Below are positions 36,203 through 45,173 of a DNA stretch of 64,000 nucleotides, one piece after another. The stretch is from Meinhardsimonia xiamenensis (lineage in GTDB: Bacteria > Pseudomonadota > Alphaproteobacteria > Rhodobacterales > Rhodobacteraceae): NCBI RefSeq assembly GCF_900102905.1, contig NZ_FNFV01000005.1, positions 62,001 through 126,000 on the forward strand. Reading direction: 5' to 3'. Under the pieces are notes generated by a model, which searched no databases, was not told the origin of the DNA, and saw only the letters and a program-made list of their open reading frames with translations. Both the position numbers and the translations under genes were made by a program. The first letter of the stretch is position 1. Each line of letters opens with the position of its first letter.

Positions 36203-39200
36203 ATGACTCTCGCATCTCCCGGCCGCGACCGGATTCGCGCCTGTCACTTCCGCGATGAAGGCGCGCTGATTGCCGAGCTTGTCGCCGACGCCGCCATCGC
36301 GCCCGAGACCCGCGCCGCCGCGACCGCCCGCGCCGTGGAGTGGGTGAGGACGATCCGTGTTGCCTCGCATCCGGGGCTGATGGAGGCGTTCCTTGCTGAA
36401 TACGGGCTTTCCACCGACGAGGGCGTGGCGCTGATGTGCCTTGCCGAGGCGCTCTTGCGCGTGCCCGATGCCGAGACCATCGACGCGCTGATCGAGGACA
36501 AGATCGCGCCTTCGCAATGGGCGCGGCACCTCGGCCGCTCCTCCTCGCCGCTCGTCAACGCCTCCACCTGGGCCTTGATGCTCACCGGCAAGGTGCTTCG
36601 GGAGGGCGAAGGCGTGGCCGAGGTGCTGAAGGGCGCGATCCGCCGGCTGGGCGAGCCGGTGATCCGCGCCGCGGTGGCGCGCGCCATGCGCGAGATGGGC
36701 GCGCAGTTCGTGCTCGGCCAGACCATCGGGGAGGCGCTCACGCGCGCCCGCGAGGACGTGGCCCGCGGCTACACCCACTCCTATGACATGCTGGGCGAGG
36801 CGGCGCGCACCGCGGCCGATGCCGAGGCGTATTTCAGGTCGTACGAGACCGCGATCGAGGCGATCTCGGCCGAGGCCGGCGGCGGGGCGGAGGTGGTCTC
36901 CGCCCCCGGCATCTCGGTCAAGCTCTCGGCCCTTCACCCCCGCTACGAGGAAACCCAGAAGGACAGGGTGATGGCCGAGCTCGTCCCGCGCGTGGCCCAT
37001 CTTGCGCGCATCGCCGCGGCCGCCAACATCGGCTTCAACATCGACGCAGAGGAGGCCGACCGGCTGGAGCTTTCCCTCGACGTCATCGAGGCGGTTCTGG
37101 ACGAGCCCGAGCTTTCCGGCTGGGAGGGTTTCGGCGTCGTCGTGCAGGCCTATGGCCGGCGAGCTTCGCCGCTTCTCGACTGGCTCCACGAGCTGGCGCG
37201 GGCGCGCGGGCAGCGGCTCATGGTGCGGCTCGTGAAGGGCGCCTACTGGGACAGCGAGATCAAGCGCGCCCAGGTGGAGGGGCTGCCGGGCTTTCCCGTC
37301 TTCACCCGCAAGGTCTCGACCGATGTGAGCTATCTGGCCTGCGCGGCGCGGCTTTTGCGCATGGCCGACCGGCTCTACCCGCAATTCGCCACCCACAACG
37401 CCCATACCGTCGCCACCGTTCTGGAGCTTGCCGGCGACCGGCGCGACTTCGAGTTCCAGCGCCTGCACGGCATGGGGGCGGCGCTCCATGATCTGGTGAT
37501 GCGCGAGGCCGGCACCCGCTGCCGCATCTACGCCCCCGTGGGCCGGCACCGCGACCTTCTGGCCTATCTGGTGCGCCGGCTTCTCGAAAACGGCGCCAAC
37601 TCGAGCTTCGTGCACCGCATCGTCGACGAGTCGGTGCCGCCCGAGGAGGTTTGCGCCGACCCCTTCGAGCATCCCCGCCTCGGCACGCCCAACCCCGCCG
37701 TCACCCCGCCCGAGGCGCTGTTCGCGCCCGAGCGCGTCAACAGTCGCGGCCATGACCTGCACGACCGCGCCGAGATGGCCCGCATCGAGGCCGCCCGCGC
37801 ACCCTTCGCCACCGCCCGCTGGCGCGCCGCCCCGATCCTCGCCACCGGCACGGCCGAGGGCCGCCCACCCCAGCCGGTGGAAAATCCCGCGCGCCCCGGG
37901 GACTGCCCCGGCGAGGTGATCGAGGCCACGCCCGCCGATGCCGCCCGCGCGCTGGCCGCCGCCCGGCCCTGGCGCGCGAGCCCGGCCCGGCGCGCCGAGG
38001 TGCTCAACCGCGCCGCCGACCTCTACGAAGAGCACTTCGGCGAGTTCTACGCGCTTTGCGCCCGCGAGGCCGGCAAGACGCTTCTCGATGCCGTGGCCGA
38101 GCTGCGCGAGGCGGTGGATTTCCTGCGCTACTACGCCGCCCGCGGACGCGAGCTCGAGGCCCCGCCGCGCGGGCGCATCGTGGCGATTTCGCCGTGGAAC
38201 TTCCCGCTCGCCATCTTCACCGGCCAGATCGCGGGCGCCCTTGCCGCCGGCAATGCGGTGATCGCCAAGCCCGCCGAGACCACGCCGCTCATCGCCCACC
38301 GCGCCGTGGAGCTTCTGCACCGGGCCGGGGTGCCGCGCCCGGCGCTGCAATTCCTGCCCGGCGCGGGCGCCGAGATCGGCGCGCGGCTGGTGGCCGACGC
38401 GCGCACCAATGGCGTCGTCTTCACCGGCTCGACCGCCACCGCCCGGCGCATCGCGCAGGGCCTTGCCGAGGCGGCCGAGCCCGACGCGCTCCTCATCGCC
38501 GAAACCGGCGGGCTCAACGCCATGGTCGTCGATTCCACCGCCCTGCCCGAGCAGGCCGTGCGCGACATTGTCACCTCCGCCTTCCGCTCCGCCGGCCAGC
38601 GCTGCTCGGCGCTCAGGATGCTCTACCTCCAGCGCGACGTGGCCGACGACATCCTTGAGATGCTCACGGGCGCGATGGACGAGCTTCGCCTCGGCGACCC
38701 GTGGGAGCCGGCAACCGACGTCGGCCCCGTGATCACCGCCGCGGCGCGGGCCGACATTCTCGCGCATATCGAGGCCGCCCGCGCCGAGGGGCGCATCCTC
38801 CATGAGCTCGCCGCACCCCCAGAGGGCCATTTCGTGGCGCCAACGCTCATCGACCTGCCCGGGGGCATCGCCGATCTCGAACGCGAGGTGTTCGGCCCTG
38901 TCCTCCATGTGGCGCGCTTCGCCGCCGAGGAGCTCGAGTCGGTCGTCGAGGCGATCAACGCGCGCGGCTACGGACTCACCTTCGGCATGCACAGCCGCAT
39001 CGATGACCGGGTGGAGGCGGTCACAAGCCGGCTCAGGGTCGGCAACCTCTACATCAACCGCAACCAGATCGGCGCGGTTGTGGGCTCCCAGCCCTTCGGC
39101 GGCGAGGGGCTCTCGGGCACCGGCCCCAAGGCGGGCGGCCCGCATTACGTGGAGCGCCTCGCCGCCAGCCCCACGGTGACGATGGCGCCCGTCGCAGGCG

Positions 39201-39688
39201 CCCAGGCCGAGCCTTCGGCGGTGCAGGCGCTGATCGACGCCGCCCGCCCCGAGCCCGGCCCGGTCGCGAGCTTCGACATGCCCGGCCCGACCGGCGAGTC
39301 GAACCGCCTCTCGCTCCATGGCCGCGGCGTCGTGCTCTGCCTCGGCCCCACCGCGCGCGCGGCCGAGATCCAGGCCCGCGCCGCCCGCGCCGCAGGCGCC
39401 GCGGCGGTCCTGGTCGCCCCCGGCGTGCGCGGGCCCGGTGCGCTCGATGGCCTGCTCGACCGCGCGGCACTGACCACGCTGAGCGGCATCGCCGCCGTCG
39501 CGCTCTGGTCCGACGAGGCCGACATGCGCGCCGCCGCCCGCGCGCTCGCCGCGCGCAAGGGGCCGATCGTGCCGCTCGTCTCGGCGCGCGATCCGGGGCC
39601 GTGGAGCATGGTCGAGCGGCACCTGTGCATCGACACCACCGCCGCGGGCGGCAACGCGCGCCTTCTCGCCGCCGCCGGCGATGACTGA
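36203..39688 (+). CDS. putA: Bifunctional proline dehydrogenase / P5C dehydrogenase
   Basis: A 1161-residue PutA that takes proline to glutamate in two steps with channelled intermediate. The FAD proline dehydrogenase barrel spans about residues 130-460 (ARGQRLMVRLVKGAYWDSEI). The aldehyde dehydrogenase follows: LAAGNAVIAKPAETT for NAD, AETGGLN with the general base Glu, and the catalytic Cys in FRSAGQRCSALRM (about residue 798). A C-terminal domain of about 160 residues follows, as in longer PutA types. The N-terminus lacks a ribbon-helix-helix DNA-binding domain, so control falls to the divergent Lrp-type gene. Confidence 0.95.
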   Translation: MTLASPGRDRIRACHFRDEGALIAELVADAAIAPETRAAATARAVEWVRTIRVASHPGLMEAFLAEYGLSTDEGVALMCLAEALLRVPDAETIDALIEDKIAPSQWARHLGRSSSPLVNASTWALMLTGKVLREGEGVAEVLKGAIRRLGEPVIRAAVARAMREMGAQFVLGQTIGEALTRAREDVARGYTHSYDMLGEAARTAADAEAYFRSYETAIEAISAEAGGGAEVVSAPGISVKLSALHPRYEETQKDRVMAELVPRVAHLARIAAAANIGFNIDAEEADRLELSLDVIEAVLDEPELSGWEGFGVVVQAYGRRASPLLDWLHELARARGQRLMVRLVKGAYWDSEIKRAQVEGLPGFPVFTRKVSTDVSYLACAARLLRMADRLYPQFATHNAHTVATVLELAGDRRDFEFQRLHGMGAALHDLVMREAGTRCRIYAPVGRHRDLLAYLVRRLLENGANSSFVHRIVDESVPPEEVCADPFEHPRLGTPNPAVTPPEALFAPERVNSRGHDLHDRAEMARIEAARAPFATARWRAAPILATGTAEGRPPQPVENPARPGDCPGEVIEATPADAARALAAARPWRASPARRAEVLNRAADLYEEHFGEFYALCAREAGKTLLDAVAELREAVDFLRYYAARGRELEAPPRGRIVAISPWNFPLAIFTGQIAGALAAGNAVIAKPAETTPLIAHRAVELLHRAGVPRPALQFLPGAGAEIGARLVADARTNGVVFTGSTATARRIAQGLAEAAEPDALLIAETGGLNAMVVDSTALPEQAVRDIVTSAFRSAGQRCSALRMLYLQRDVADDILEMLTGAMDELRLGDPWEPATDVGPVITAAARADILAHIEAARAEGRILHELAAPPEGHFVAPTLIDLPGGIADLEREVFGPVLHVARFAAEELESVVEAINARGYGLTFGMHSRIDDRVEAVTSRLRVGNLYINRNQIGAVVGSQPFGGEGLSGTGPKAGGPHYVERLAASPTVTMAPVAGAQAEPSAVQALIDAARPEPGPVASFDMPGPTGESNRLSLHGRGVVLCLGPTARAAEIQARAARAAGAAAVLVAPGVRGPGALDGLLDRAALTTLSGIAAVALWSDEADMRAAARALAARKGPIVPLVSARDPGPWSMVERHLCIDTTAAGGNARLLAAAGDD

Positions 39689-39704
39689 AATGAGCGACGG
39701 GCTT

Positions 39705-39753
39705 CATCATCCTGGGTGCAAATGCCCGCGGGGGTGAATGCCGCGAAGCGGCA
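39705..39753 (-). repeat. Hairpin-plus-tail element, copy F
   Basis: Read on the minus strand, a 6-bp hairpin (TGCCGC with GCGGCA, 3-nt loop, 39739-39753) lies 28 bases after the hydantoinase B stop and is followed by a diverged link, GGGCATTTG, CA and CCCAGGATGATG. It lies between convergent putA and hydantoinase genes. Confidence 0.65.
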
Positions 39754-39780
39754 GAGGGGGCGGCAGCCCCCTTGCCCCGC

Positions 39781-41535
39781 TCAGCCGCCTGCGCGGGCGC
39801 GCAGCGCCTCGGTTGCCGCCTGATCGACCTCCGGCGGCGCGCCCCTCACGATTACGCCGAAGAGCCGGGCCGCCTCCTCCACCGTGTAGCGCCCGAGCGC
39901 CACGTCGCGTGCCACCGCCGCCGGATCGCGCGTGAGCGGGTCGCCATAGCCGCCGCCGCCGGGCGTCTTCACCCGCACCCGGTCGCCGGGCGAGAGCGGG
40001 ATGTCCTGCGCCTTCGACAGATGCTCGGGCACATGCGCCACGCCGCCCTGCCAGACGGTCACCTCGTTCACCGCCCCGTCGAGCCCGCCGAGCACGCCCT
40101 GCGGGCCGAAACGGCCGTGATCCATCACGAAGCTCGCCTGCGCCGTCCCGCGCCGCAGTTCCACCTCGTAATCCACCCCGAAGCCGCCGCGGTGCCGCCC
40201 GGCCCCGCCCGAGCCCTCGCGCAGCGCGTAGCGGCGGTAGAGGACGGGAAAGCGCGCCTCCATGATCTCGATCGGCGGCGCCTTGGAGATGCCGATGGTC
40301 GAGCAGCCGTTGGTCAGCCCGTCATGGTCGGCATTGCCGCCGTAGCCGCCGCCGGAGAGCTGGTACATCACATAGTCCTGCCCGCGCGCGGGGTCGTGCC
40401 CGCCGAGGGCGAAATTGCCCGAGGTGCCGGCAGGCGCGGCGGTGACCCTGCCGGGGATGGCCTTGACGAGCGCGGCAAAGACCGCCTCGGCGATGCGCTG
40501 GCTCACCTCCGCCGCGCAGCCCGAGACGGGGCGGGGATAGCGCGCATCGAGAAACGTGCCCTCGATCCCCGCCACATGCAGGGGCTGAAAGGCGCCCGCC
40601 GAGATCGGCACCTCGGGGAAGATGTGCCGCATGGCGAGATAGACCGACGAGAGCGTCGTTGCGCGCACCGAGTTCATCGGCCCCCGGCAGGGCGGGGCGG
40701 AGCCGGTGAAGTCGAAGTGCAGATCCTCCCCGCGCCGCTCCACGGCGAGGCGGATGGCCAAGGGCTCGTTCACCACCCCGTCGCTGTCCACCCATGCCAC
40801 GCCCTCGAAGCGCCCCGTGGGGATTTCCGCGATCGCCGCGCGCATCTGGCGCGCCGCGCGCGCCTTGAGCTCGGCGATGGCCGCGGCCACCGTCTCGTCG
40901 CCATAGCGGTCCATCAGCGCATGAAGCCGCGCCTCGCCCACGTGAAGCGCGGCGGCCTGGGCGCGCACGTCGCCGATGCGCTGTTCGGGGATGCGGATGT
41001 TGGAGCAGATGATCGCGTAGATTTCGCCATCCATCTCGCCGCGCTTGAAGAGCTTGACGGGCGGCAGGCGCAGCCCCTCCTGCTCCACCGCCGTGGCCGA
41101 GGCCGAAAATCCCCCCGGCACCGCGCCGCCCATGTCGGGCCAGTGGCCGGTGTTCGACAGCCACGCAAAGAGCCGCCCCTGCCGGAAGAAGGGCTTGGCA
41201 AAACGCACATCCATCAGATGCGTGCCGCCGAGGTAGGGGTCGTTGACGATGTAGATGTCCTCCGGCTCGGGCGGGGCGGTCAGGCCCTTGCGGATGCGCT
41301 CGATGAGAATGCGCGTCGATTCCTGCATCGTGCCGACGAAGACGGGCAGGCCCCCCACACCTTGCGCGATCAGCGCGCCGTCCTCGGCGGCATAGATGCC
41401 GTCGGAGCGGTCATTGGCCTCTGCGATCACCGGCGAGAAGGCAGCGCGGGAGAAGGCCAGATCCATCTCGTCGCAAACCTGCGCAAGCCCCGCCTGAATG
41501 ACCGACAGCGTGATCGGGTCGAGCGCGCCCTTCAT
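39781..41535 (-). CDS. hyuB: Hydantoinase B / 5-oxoprolinase beta-type subunit
   Basis: A 584-residue HyuB-type subunit of an ATP-dependent N-methylhydantoinase or oxoprolinase. Family segments: MDLAFSRAAFSPVIAEANDR, EDIYIVNDPYLGGTHLMD, HFDFTGSAPPCRGPMN and the Gly-rich end VKTPGGGGYGDPLTRDP. The pair opens a cyclic amide using ATP. The start ATG 41535 overlaps the hyuA stop (ATGA), so the subunits are translationally coupled. The substrate could be a hydantoin, N-methylhydantoin, 5-oxoproline or carboxyprolyl compound; sequence alone does not decide. Confidence 0.88.
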   Translation of the reverse strand: MKGALDPITLSVIQAGLAQVCDEMDLAFSRAAFSPVIAEANDRSDGIYAAEDGALIAQGVGGLPVFVGTMQESTRILIERIRKGLTAPPEPEDIYIVNDPYLGGTHLMDVRFAKPFFRQGRLFAWLSNTGHWPDMGGAVPGGFSASATAVEQEGLRLPPVKLFKRGEMDGEIYAIICSNIRIPEQRIGDVRAQAAALHVGEARLHALMDRYGDETVAAAIAELKARAARQMRAAIAEIPTGRFEGVAWVDSDGVVNEPLAIRLAVERRGEDLHFDFTGSAPPCRGPMNSVRATTLSSVYLAMRHIFPEVPISAGAFQPLHVAGIEGTFLDARYPRPVSGCAAEVSQRIAEAVFAALVKAIPGRVTAAPAGTSGNFALGGHDPARGQDYVMYQLSGGGYGGNADHDGLTNGCSTIGISKAPPIEIMEARFPVLYRRYALREGSGGAGRHRGGFGVDYEVELRRGTAQASFVMDHGRFGPQGVLGGLDGAVNEVTVWQGGVAHVPEHLSKAQDIPLSPGDRVRVKTPGGGGYGDPLTRDPAAVARDVALGRYTVEEAARLFGVIVRGAPPEVDQAATEALRARAGG

Positions 41536-43586
41536 GCCGCGCCTCCGATCCCGATGACGAGATTGCCCATCGCGTCGCTCCGCGCCCGGTCGCCGGGGGC
41601 GAGCAGAATCGTCGTGTCCATCTGCTCGATCACCGCAGGCCCGGTGATTTCCGCCGCAAGCGGCAGACGCTCGCGGCGAAAGACGGGCGTGTCGCGCCAC
41701 GCGCCCTCGAAATGCACCGGCCGCGTGCCGGTCTGCGCCTCCCTGAGCGTTGCCGCGCGGCCGGCGGGGTCGATGAGGGTGGAAAGGTCGAGCGGCGGGC
41801 GCGCCCCGATAACCGAGGTGTTGACGTTGACGACATGGGCGCGGATCTCGGGCAGGCGCACGCGGAAGCGCTCGAAATAGACCTCGTCAAAGCGCGCGCG
41901 CAGCGCCTCGGGCCTGATGGCGGGGTCATCGACCGGCACGCGCAGAAGATGCGTCTGGCCCGAGAACTGCATCTCCACCGAGCGCACATGCCGGATGCCG
42001 GTGAGCGCCACGCGCTCTGCCGCCAGAAGCCGCTCGCCCTCGGCCGCCTGCGCGGCGAAGACCTCGGCGAGCGCGCCGGGGGCGAGCGCGTCAAGGGGCG
42101 TGTTCAGCGTCTGCACGAAGTCGTGGCGCAGATCGGCCACCACGCAGCCGATGGCGTTGGTGATGCCCGGCCGGCCCGGCACCAGCACGCGCGGCAGGCC
42201 AAGTTCGCGGGCAAGCGCGCAGGCATGCAGCGGCCCCGCGCCGCCGAAGGCGAAGAGAGCGAAGTCGCGCGGATCGGCGCCGAGCGAGAGCGAGACCATG
42301 CGGATCGCCCCGGCCATGCGCATGTTGGCAATGCAGATCACGGCGGCGGCGGCCTCCACGGCGTCAAGCCCGAGCGGGGCGCCGAGGGTCTCGGCGAAGA
42401 TGGCGCGCACCTCCTCCACATCCACCCCGCCTTCCACCGGCAGGCTGGCGGGGTCGAGCCGGCCGAGGAGGAGGTTTGCGTCCGAGATCGTCGGCGCGCG
42501 CCCGCCCCGGCCGTAGCAGATGGGGCCGGGGTCGGCGCCGGCGCTCTCCGGGCCCACCTCGAGAAGGCCTGCGGCATTGACCCGCGCGATCGAGCCGCCG
42601 CCCGCGCCGATGGTGCGCACATCAACCATCGGCACATGGATGGGCATGGCGTATTCGAGCTCGATCTCGCTCGAGACGGCAGGCTCGGCGCCGCGCACCA
42701 GCGCCACATCGGTGGAGGTGCCGCCCATGTCATAGGTGATGAGATCGGGGATGCCGGCGATGCGCCCCGTGTAGGCTGCGGCCATCACGCCCGAGGCCGG
42801 GCCCGACATCACCGTCTTCGCGGCCTCGCGCGCCACGGCGCGGCCCGAGACCATGCCGCCATTGCCGTTCATCACCAGAAGCTCGCCGCCGTAGCCGCCG
42901 CGTGCGAGCTCGTCGCGGAGCCGGGCGATGTAGCGCTCCAGAATCGGCTGAACGGCGGCGTTGACGGCCGCCGTCACCCCGCGCTCGAACTCGCGGCTTT
43001 CGCTCAGAAGCTCATGGCCAAGCGTGATGTGGCCGTTGGGCCAGAGCCGCCCGATGATCTCGCCCGCCCGCCGCTCATGGGCGGGGTTGGTGTAGGCGTG
43101 CAGGAAATGCACCACGACCGACTCGCAGCCCCTCTCGAGAAGCGCGCGCGCCGCAGCTTCCACCGCCGCTTCGTCGAGCGGGACCAGCACGTTGCCCTCG
43201 GCATCCATCCGCTCGGGCACCTCGAGGCGCAGATCGCGGGGAATGACCGGCTCGAAGCTGCCGGTCATCCCGTAGGGCTGCGGGCGGGTGCGCCGGCCGA
43301 GCTCGAGGATGTCGCGGAAGCCCTCGGTGGTGATGAGCCCGGTGCGGGCAAGCTTGCGCTCGAGCACCGCGTTCGTGGTGGTGGTGGTGCCATGCACGAT
43401 CAGATCGACGGCGGAAAGATCGACCCCCGCGGCGGCGAGCGCGTCCATCACGCCGAAGGCCTGATTCTCGGGCGTCGAGGGCACCTTGGCGAGCCGCACC
43501 GCGCCGGTTGACGTGTCAAGCTCGAGAAGATCGGTGAAGGTGCCGCCCACATCGACGCCCACCACCTTGCCCCCCGATCGCTCCAT
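41532..43586 (-). CDS. hyuA: Hydantoinase A / 5-oxoprolinase alpha-type subunit
   Basis: A 684-residue HyuA-type subunit with the actin-like ATP-binding start VVGVDVGGTFTDLLELD (residues 8-24), the family motif VDLIVHGTTTTTNAVLERK, and the second nucleotide motif LITYDMGGTSTDVALVRG. AFGGAGPLHACALA is also conserved. It phosphorylates the cyclic amide before hydrolysis by the B subunit. I start it at ATG 43586, with GGGAGC upstream; the very long frame beyond that runs antisense to the next gene. The pair is divergent from the membrane protein at 43695. Confidence 0.9.
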   Translation of the reverse strand: MERSGGKVVGVDVGGTFTDLLELDTSTGAVRLAKVPSTPENQAFGVMDALAAAGVDLSAVDLIVHGTTTTTNAVLERKLARTGLITTEGFRDILELGRRTRPQPYGMTGSFEPVIPRDLRLEVPERMDAEGNVLVPLDEAAVEAAARALLERGCESVVVHFLHAYTNPAHERRAGEIIGRLWPNGHITLGHELLSESREFERGVTAAVNAAVQPILERYIARLRDELARGGYGGELLVMNGNGGMVSGRAVAREAAKTVMSGPASGVMAAAYTGRIAGIPDLITYDMGGTSTDVALVRGAEPAVSSEIELEYAMPIHVPMVDVRTIGAGGGSIARVNAAGLLEVGPESAGADPGPICYGRGGRAPTISDANLLLGRLDPASLPVEGGVDVEEVRAIFAETLGAPLGLDAVEAAAAVICIANMRMAGAIRMVSLSLGADPRDFALFAFGGAGPLHACALARELGLPRVLVPGRPGITNAIGCVVADLRHDFVQTLNTPLDALAPGALAEVFAAQAAEGERLLAAERVALTGIRHVRSVEMQFSGQTHLLRVPVDDPAIRPEALRARFDEVYFERFRVRLPEIRAHVVNVNTSVIGARPPLDLSTLIDPAGRAATLREAQTGTRPVHFEGAWRDTPVFRRERLPLAAEITGPAVIEQMDTTILLAPGDRARSDAMGNLVIGIGGAA

Positions 43587-43694
43587 TGCCCGGTGCTCCC
43601 GCTTCGCCCGGGGTTGAGCCTTCGCGCGACGCGGCGTTTTGTCAATGCGGCGGGGGCCTGTGCGCGGCCGAAGCGCGGCGCTATCCTTGCCCCC

Positions 43695-45092
43695 ATGCGC
43701 CCGCTTGCCGCCATCGCGCCCGCCCTCTTCGCCGCGCTCTGCGTGCTTGCGCCTCAGACCGCGCGCGCCCATGCCACCGAACAGGGCTTCGTGCTCCTGT
43801 TGCCGACGGAGCTCTACACGGCGGCGGGCACGGCGGCGGTGGCGCTGACGGTGCTCTTGGTGGCCTTCCTGCCCGCGCGCGCCGCGCGCAGCCCCTTCCG
43901 CCCGCTTGCGCTGTGGCGGGTGCGCCCCATGCCGGGGCGGGGGCTCGTCAATGCCGCCGCGACGCTCCTCTTGCTTGCGCTCATTGCGGCGGGCTGGTGG
44001 GGGCCGCGCGACCCCCTCGAGAACCCGCTCACGCTTGGCGTCTGGACGGTGTGGTGGGTGGCGCTCGTCACGCTTCAGGGGGTTCTTGGCGACATCTGGC
44101 GATGGCTGAACCCCTTTGCGCTTCCCGCCGCGCTGGCCGCGCGGCTGGGGAGCGGGGCGCGCCGCCCCTGGCCGCGGGCCCTGGGCCGCTGGCCCGGCGT
44201 GGTGGTGTTCGTGGCCTTCGCCGGATTTCTCATGGCCGATCCCGCCCCGGCCGACCCTGCGCGGCTGGCGCTGGCGGCGGCGGGGTATTTCGCGGCGGTG
44301 ATGCTCGGCGCCTTCCTCTTCGGGCCGCGCTTCGTGCTCTCGGCGGAAGGCATTGCGCTGGCGATGCGCGCCTATGGGCGGATGGGAATCTTCGGCCGCC
44401 ACCGGGGCAGGGTGGCGCTCGGGCTGTGGGGCTGGAAGATCGCCGGCGCGCGCGCGCCCGGCCTGTCACTGGCGGTGCTGCCCCTCGTACTCCTCGCCTG
44501 CGGCAGTTTCGACGGGCTCAACGAGACCTTCTGGTGGCTCGCACAGCTCGGGATCAACCCGCTCGAGTTTCCCGGCCGCTCGGCGGTGATCTGGCAGAAT
44601 CTGGTGGGGCTCTCCCTGATGAACCTTGCGCTGCCGCTTGCCTTTGCGCTGACCATCGGCGGGGGGCTCTGGCTGGCCGGCCGGCCAGTCGGGTGGGGGC
44701 AGGCTTTCCGCCTCTTGGCGCCGTCGGTGCTGCCGATCGCGCTTGGCTACCATGTCGCCCATTACCTCACGAGCTTTCTCGTCGAGGGCCAGTATGTGCT
44801 GGGCGTGTTGAGCGACCCCTTCCACCTTGGCTGGGATCTGCTGGGGCTCGGGCATCACCACGTGACGACCGGTTTCTTCAACACCCGCGACACGGTGCGC
44901 CTGATCTTTCTCACCCAGGCCGGGGCGATCGTGCTTGGCCATGTGCTCGCGGTGCTGCTCGCCCACGCGCTGGCGGTGCGCCTTTTCGGCTCGAGCCCGC
45001 GCGCCGCCCTCGCCCAGGCGCCGCTTGCCGCCTTCATGGTGGGCTACACGCTCTTCGGCCTTTGGCTTCTGGCATCCCCGCGCGGGCTGTGA
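43695..45092 (+). CDS. Polytopic membrane protein of unknown function
   Basis: A 465-residue protein with an N-terminal signal-like helix (MRPLAAIAPALFAALCVLAP, followed by TARAHATEQGFVLLLPTELY) and about ten further hydrophobic segments. Conserved-looking polar motifs include GDIWRWLNPF, SFDGLNETFWWLAQLGINPLEF and LGYHVAHYLTSFLVEGQY. I cannot name the family with confidence; related proteins carry the doubtful label fenitrothion hydrolase. A 6-bp hairpin (GCCCGC/GCGGGC, 45099-45117) follows the stop. Its neighbours do not explain its role. Confidence 0.78.
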   Translation: MRPLAAIAPALFAALCVLAPQTARAHATEQGFVLLLPTELYTAAGTAAVALTVLLVAFLPARAARSPFRPLALWRVRPMPGRGLVNAAATLLLLALIAAGWWGPRDPLENPLTLGVWTVWWVALVTLQGVLGDIWRWLNPFALPAALAARLGSGARRPWPRALGRWPGVVVFVAFAGFLMADPAPADPARLALAAAGYFAAVMLGAFLFGPRFVLSAEGIALAMRAYGRMGIFGRHRGRVALGLWGWKIAGARAPGLSLAVLPLVLLACGSFDGLNETFWWLAQLGINPLEFPGRSAVIWQNLVGLSLMNLALPLAFALTIGGGLWLAGRPVGWGQAFRLLAPSVLPIALGYHVAHYLTSFLVEGQYVLGVLSDPFHLGWDLLGLGHHHVTTGFFNTRDTVRLIFLTQAGAIVLGHVLAVLLAHALAVRLFGSSPRAALAQAPLAAFMVGYTLFGLWLLASPRGL

Positions 45093-45098
45093 CCGCGC

Positions 45099-45117
45099 GC
45101 CCGCTGGACAAGCGGGC
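45099..45117 (+). terminator. Hairpin after membrane protein gene
   Basis: GCCCGC and GCGGGC pair around a 7-nt loop 6 bases after the stop codon. No T tract follows, so it is a weak terminator or an mRNA 3'-end stabiliser. Confidence 0.35.
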
Positions 45118-45173
45118 AGCGTCGGGCGCAGGATAGGGCGCGTGAACAAGCTGCCTCCAAGGGGGAACTCGCC

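Noticed and set aside
36077-39622. Minus-strand open frame of 1181 codons opposite putA
   Set aside because: Same reason: putA is certain from its motifs, and the opposite frame is low-complexity with no ribosome site.
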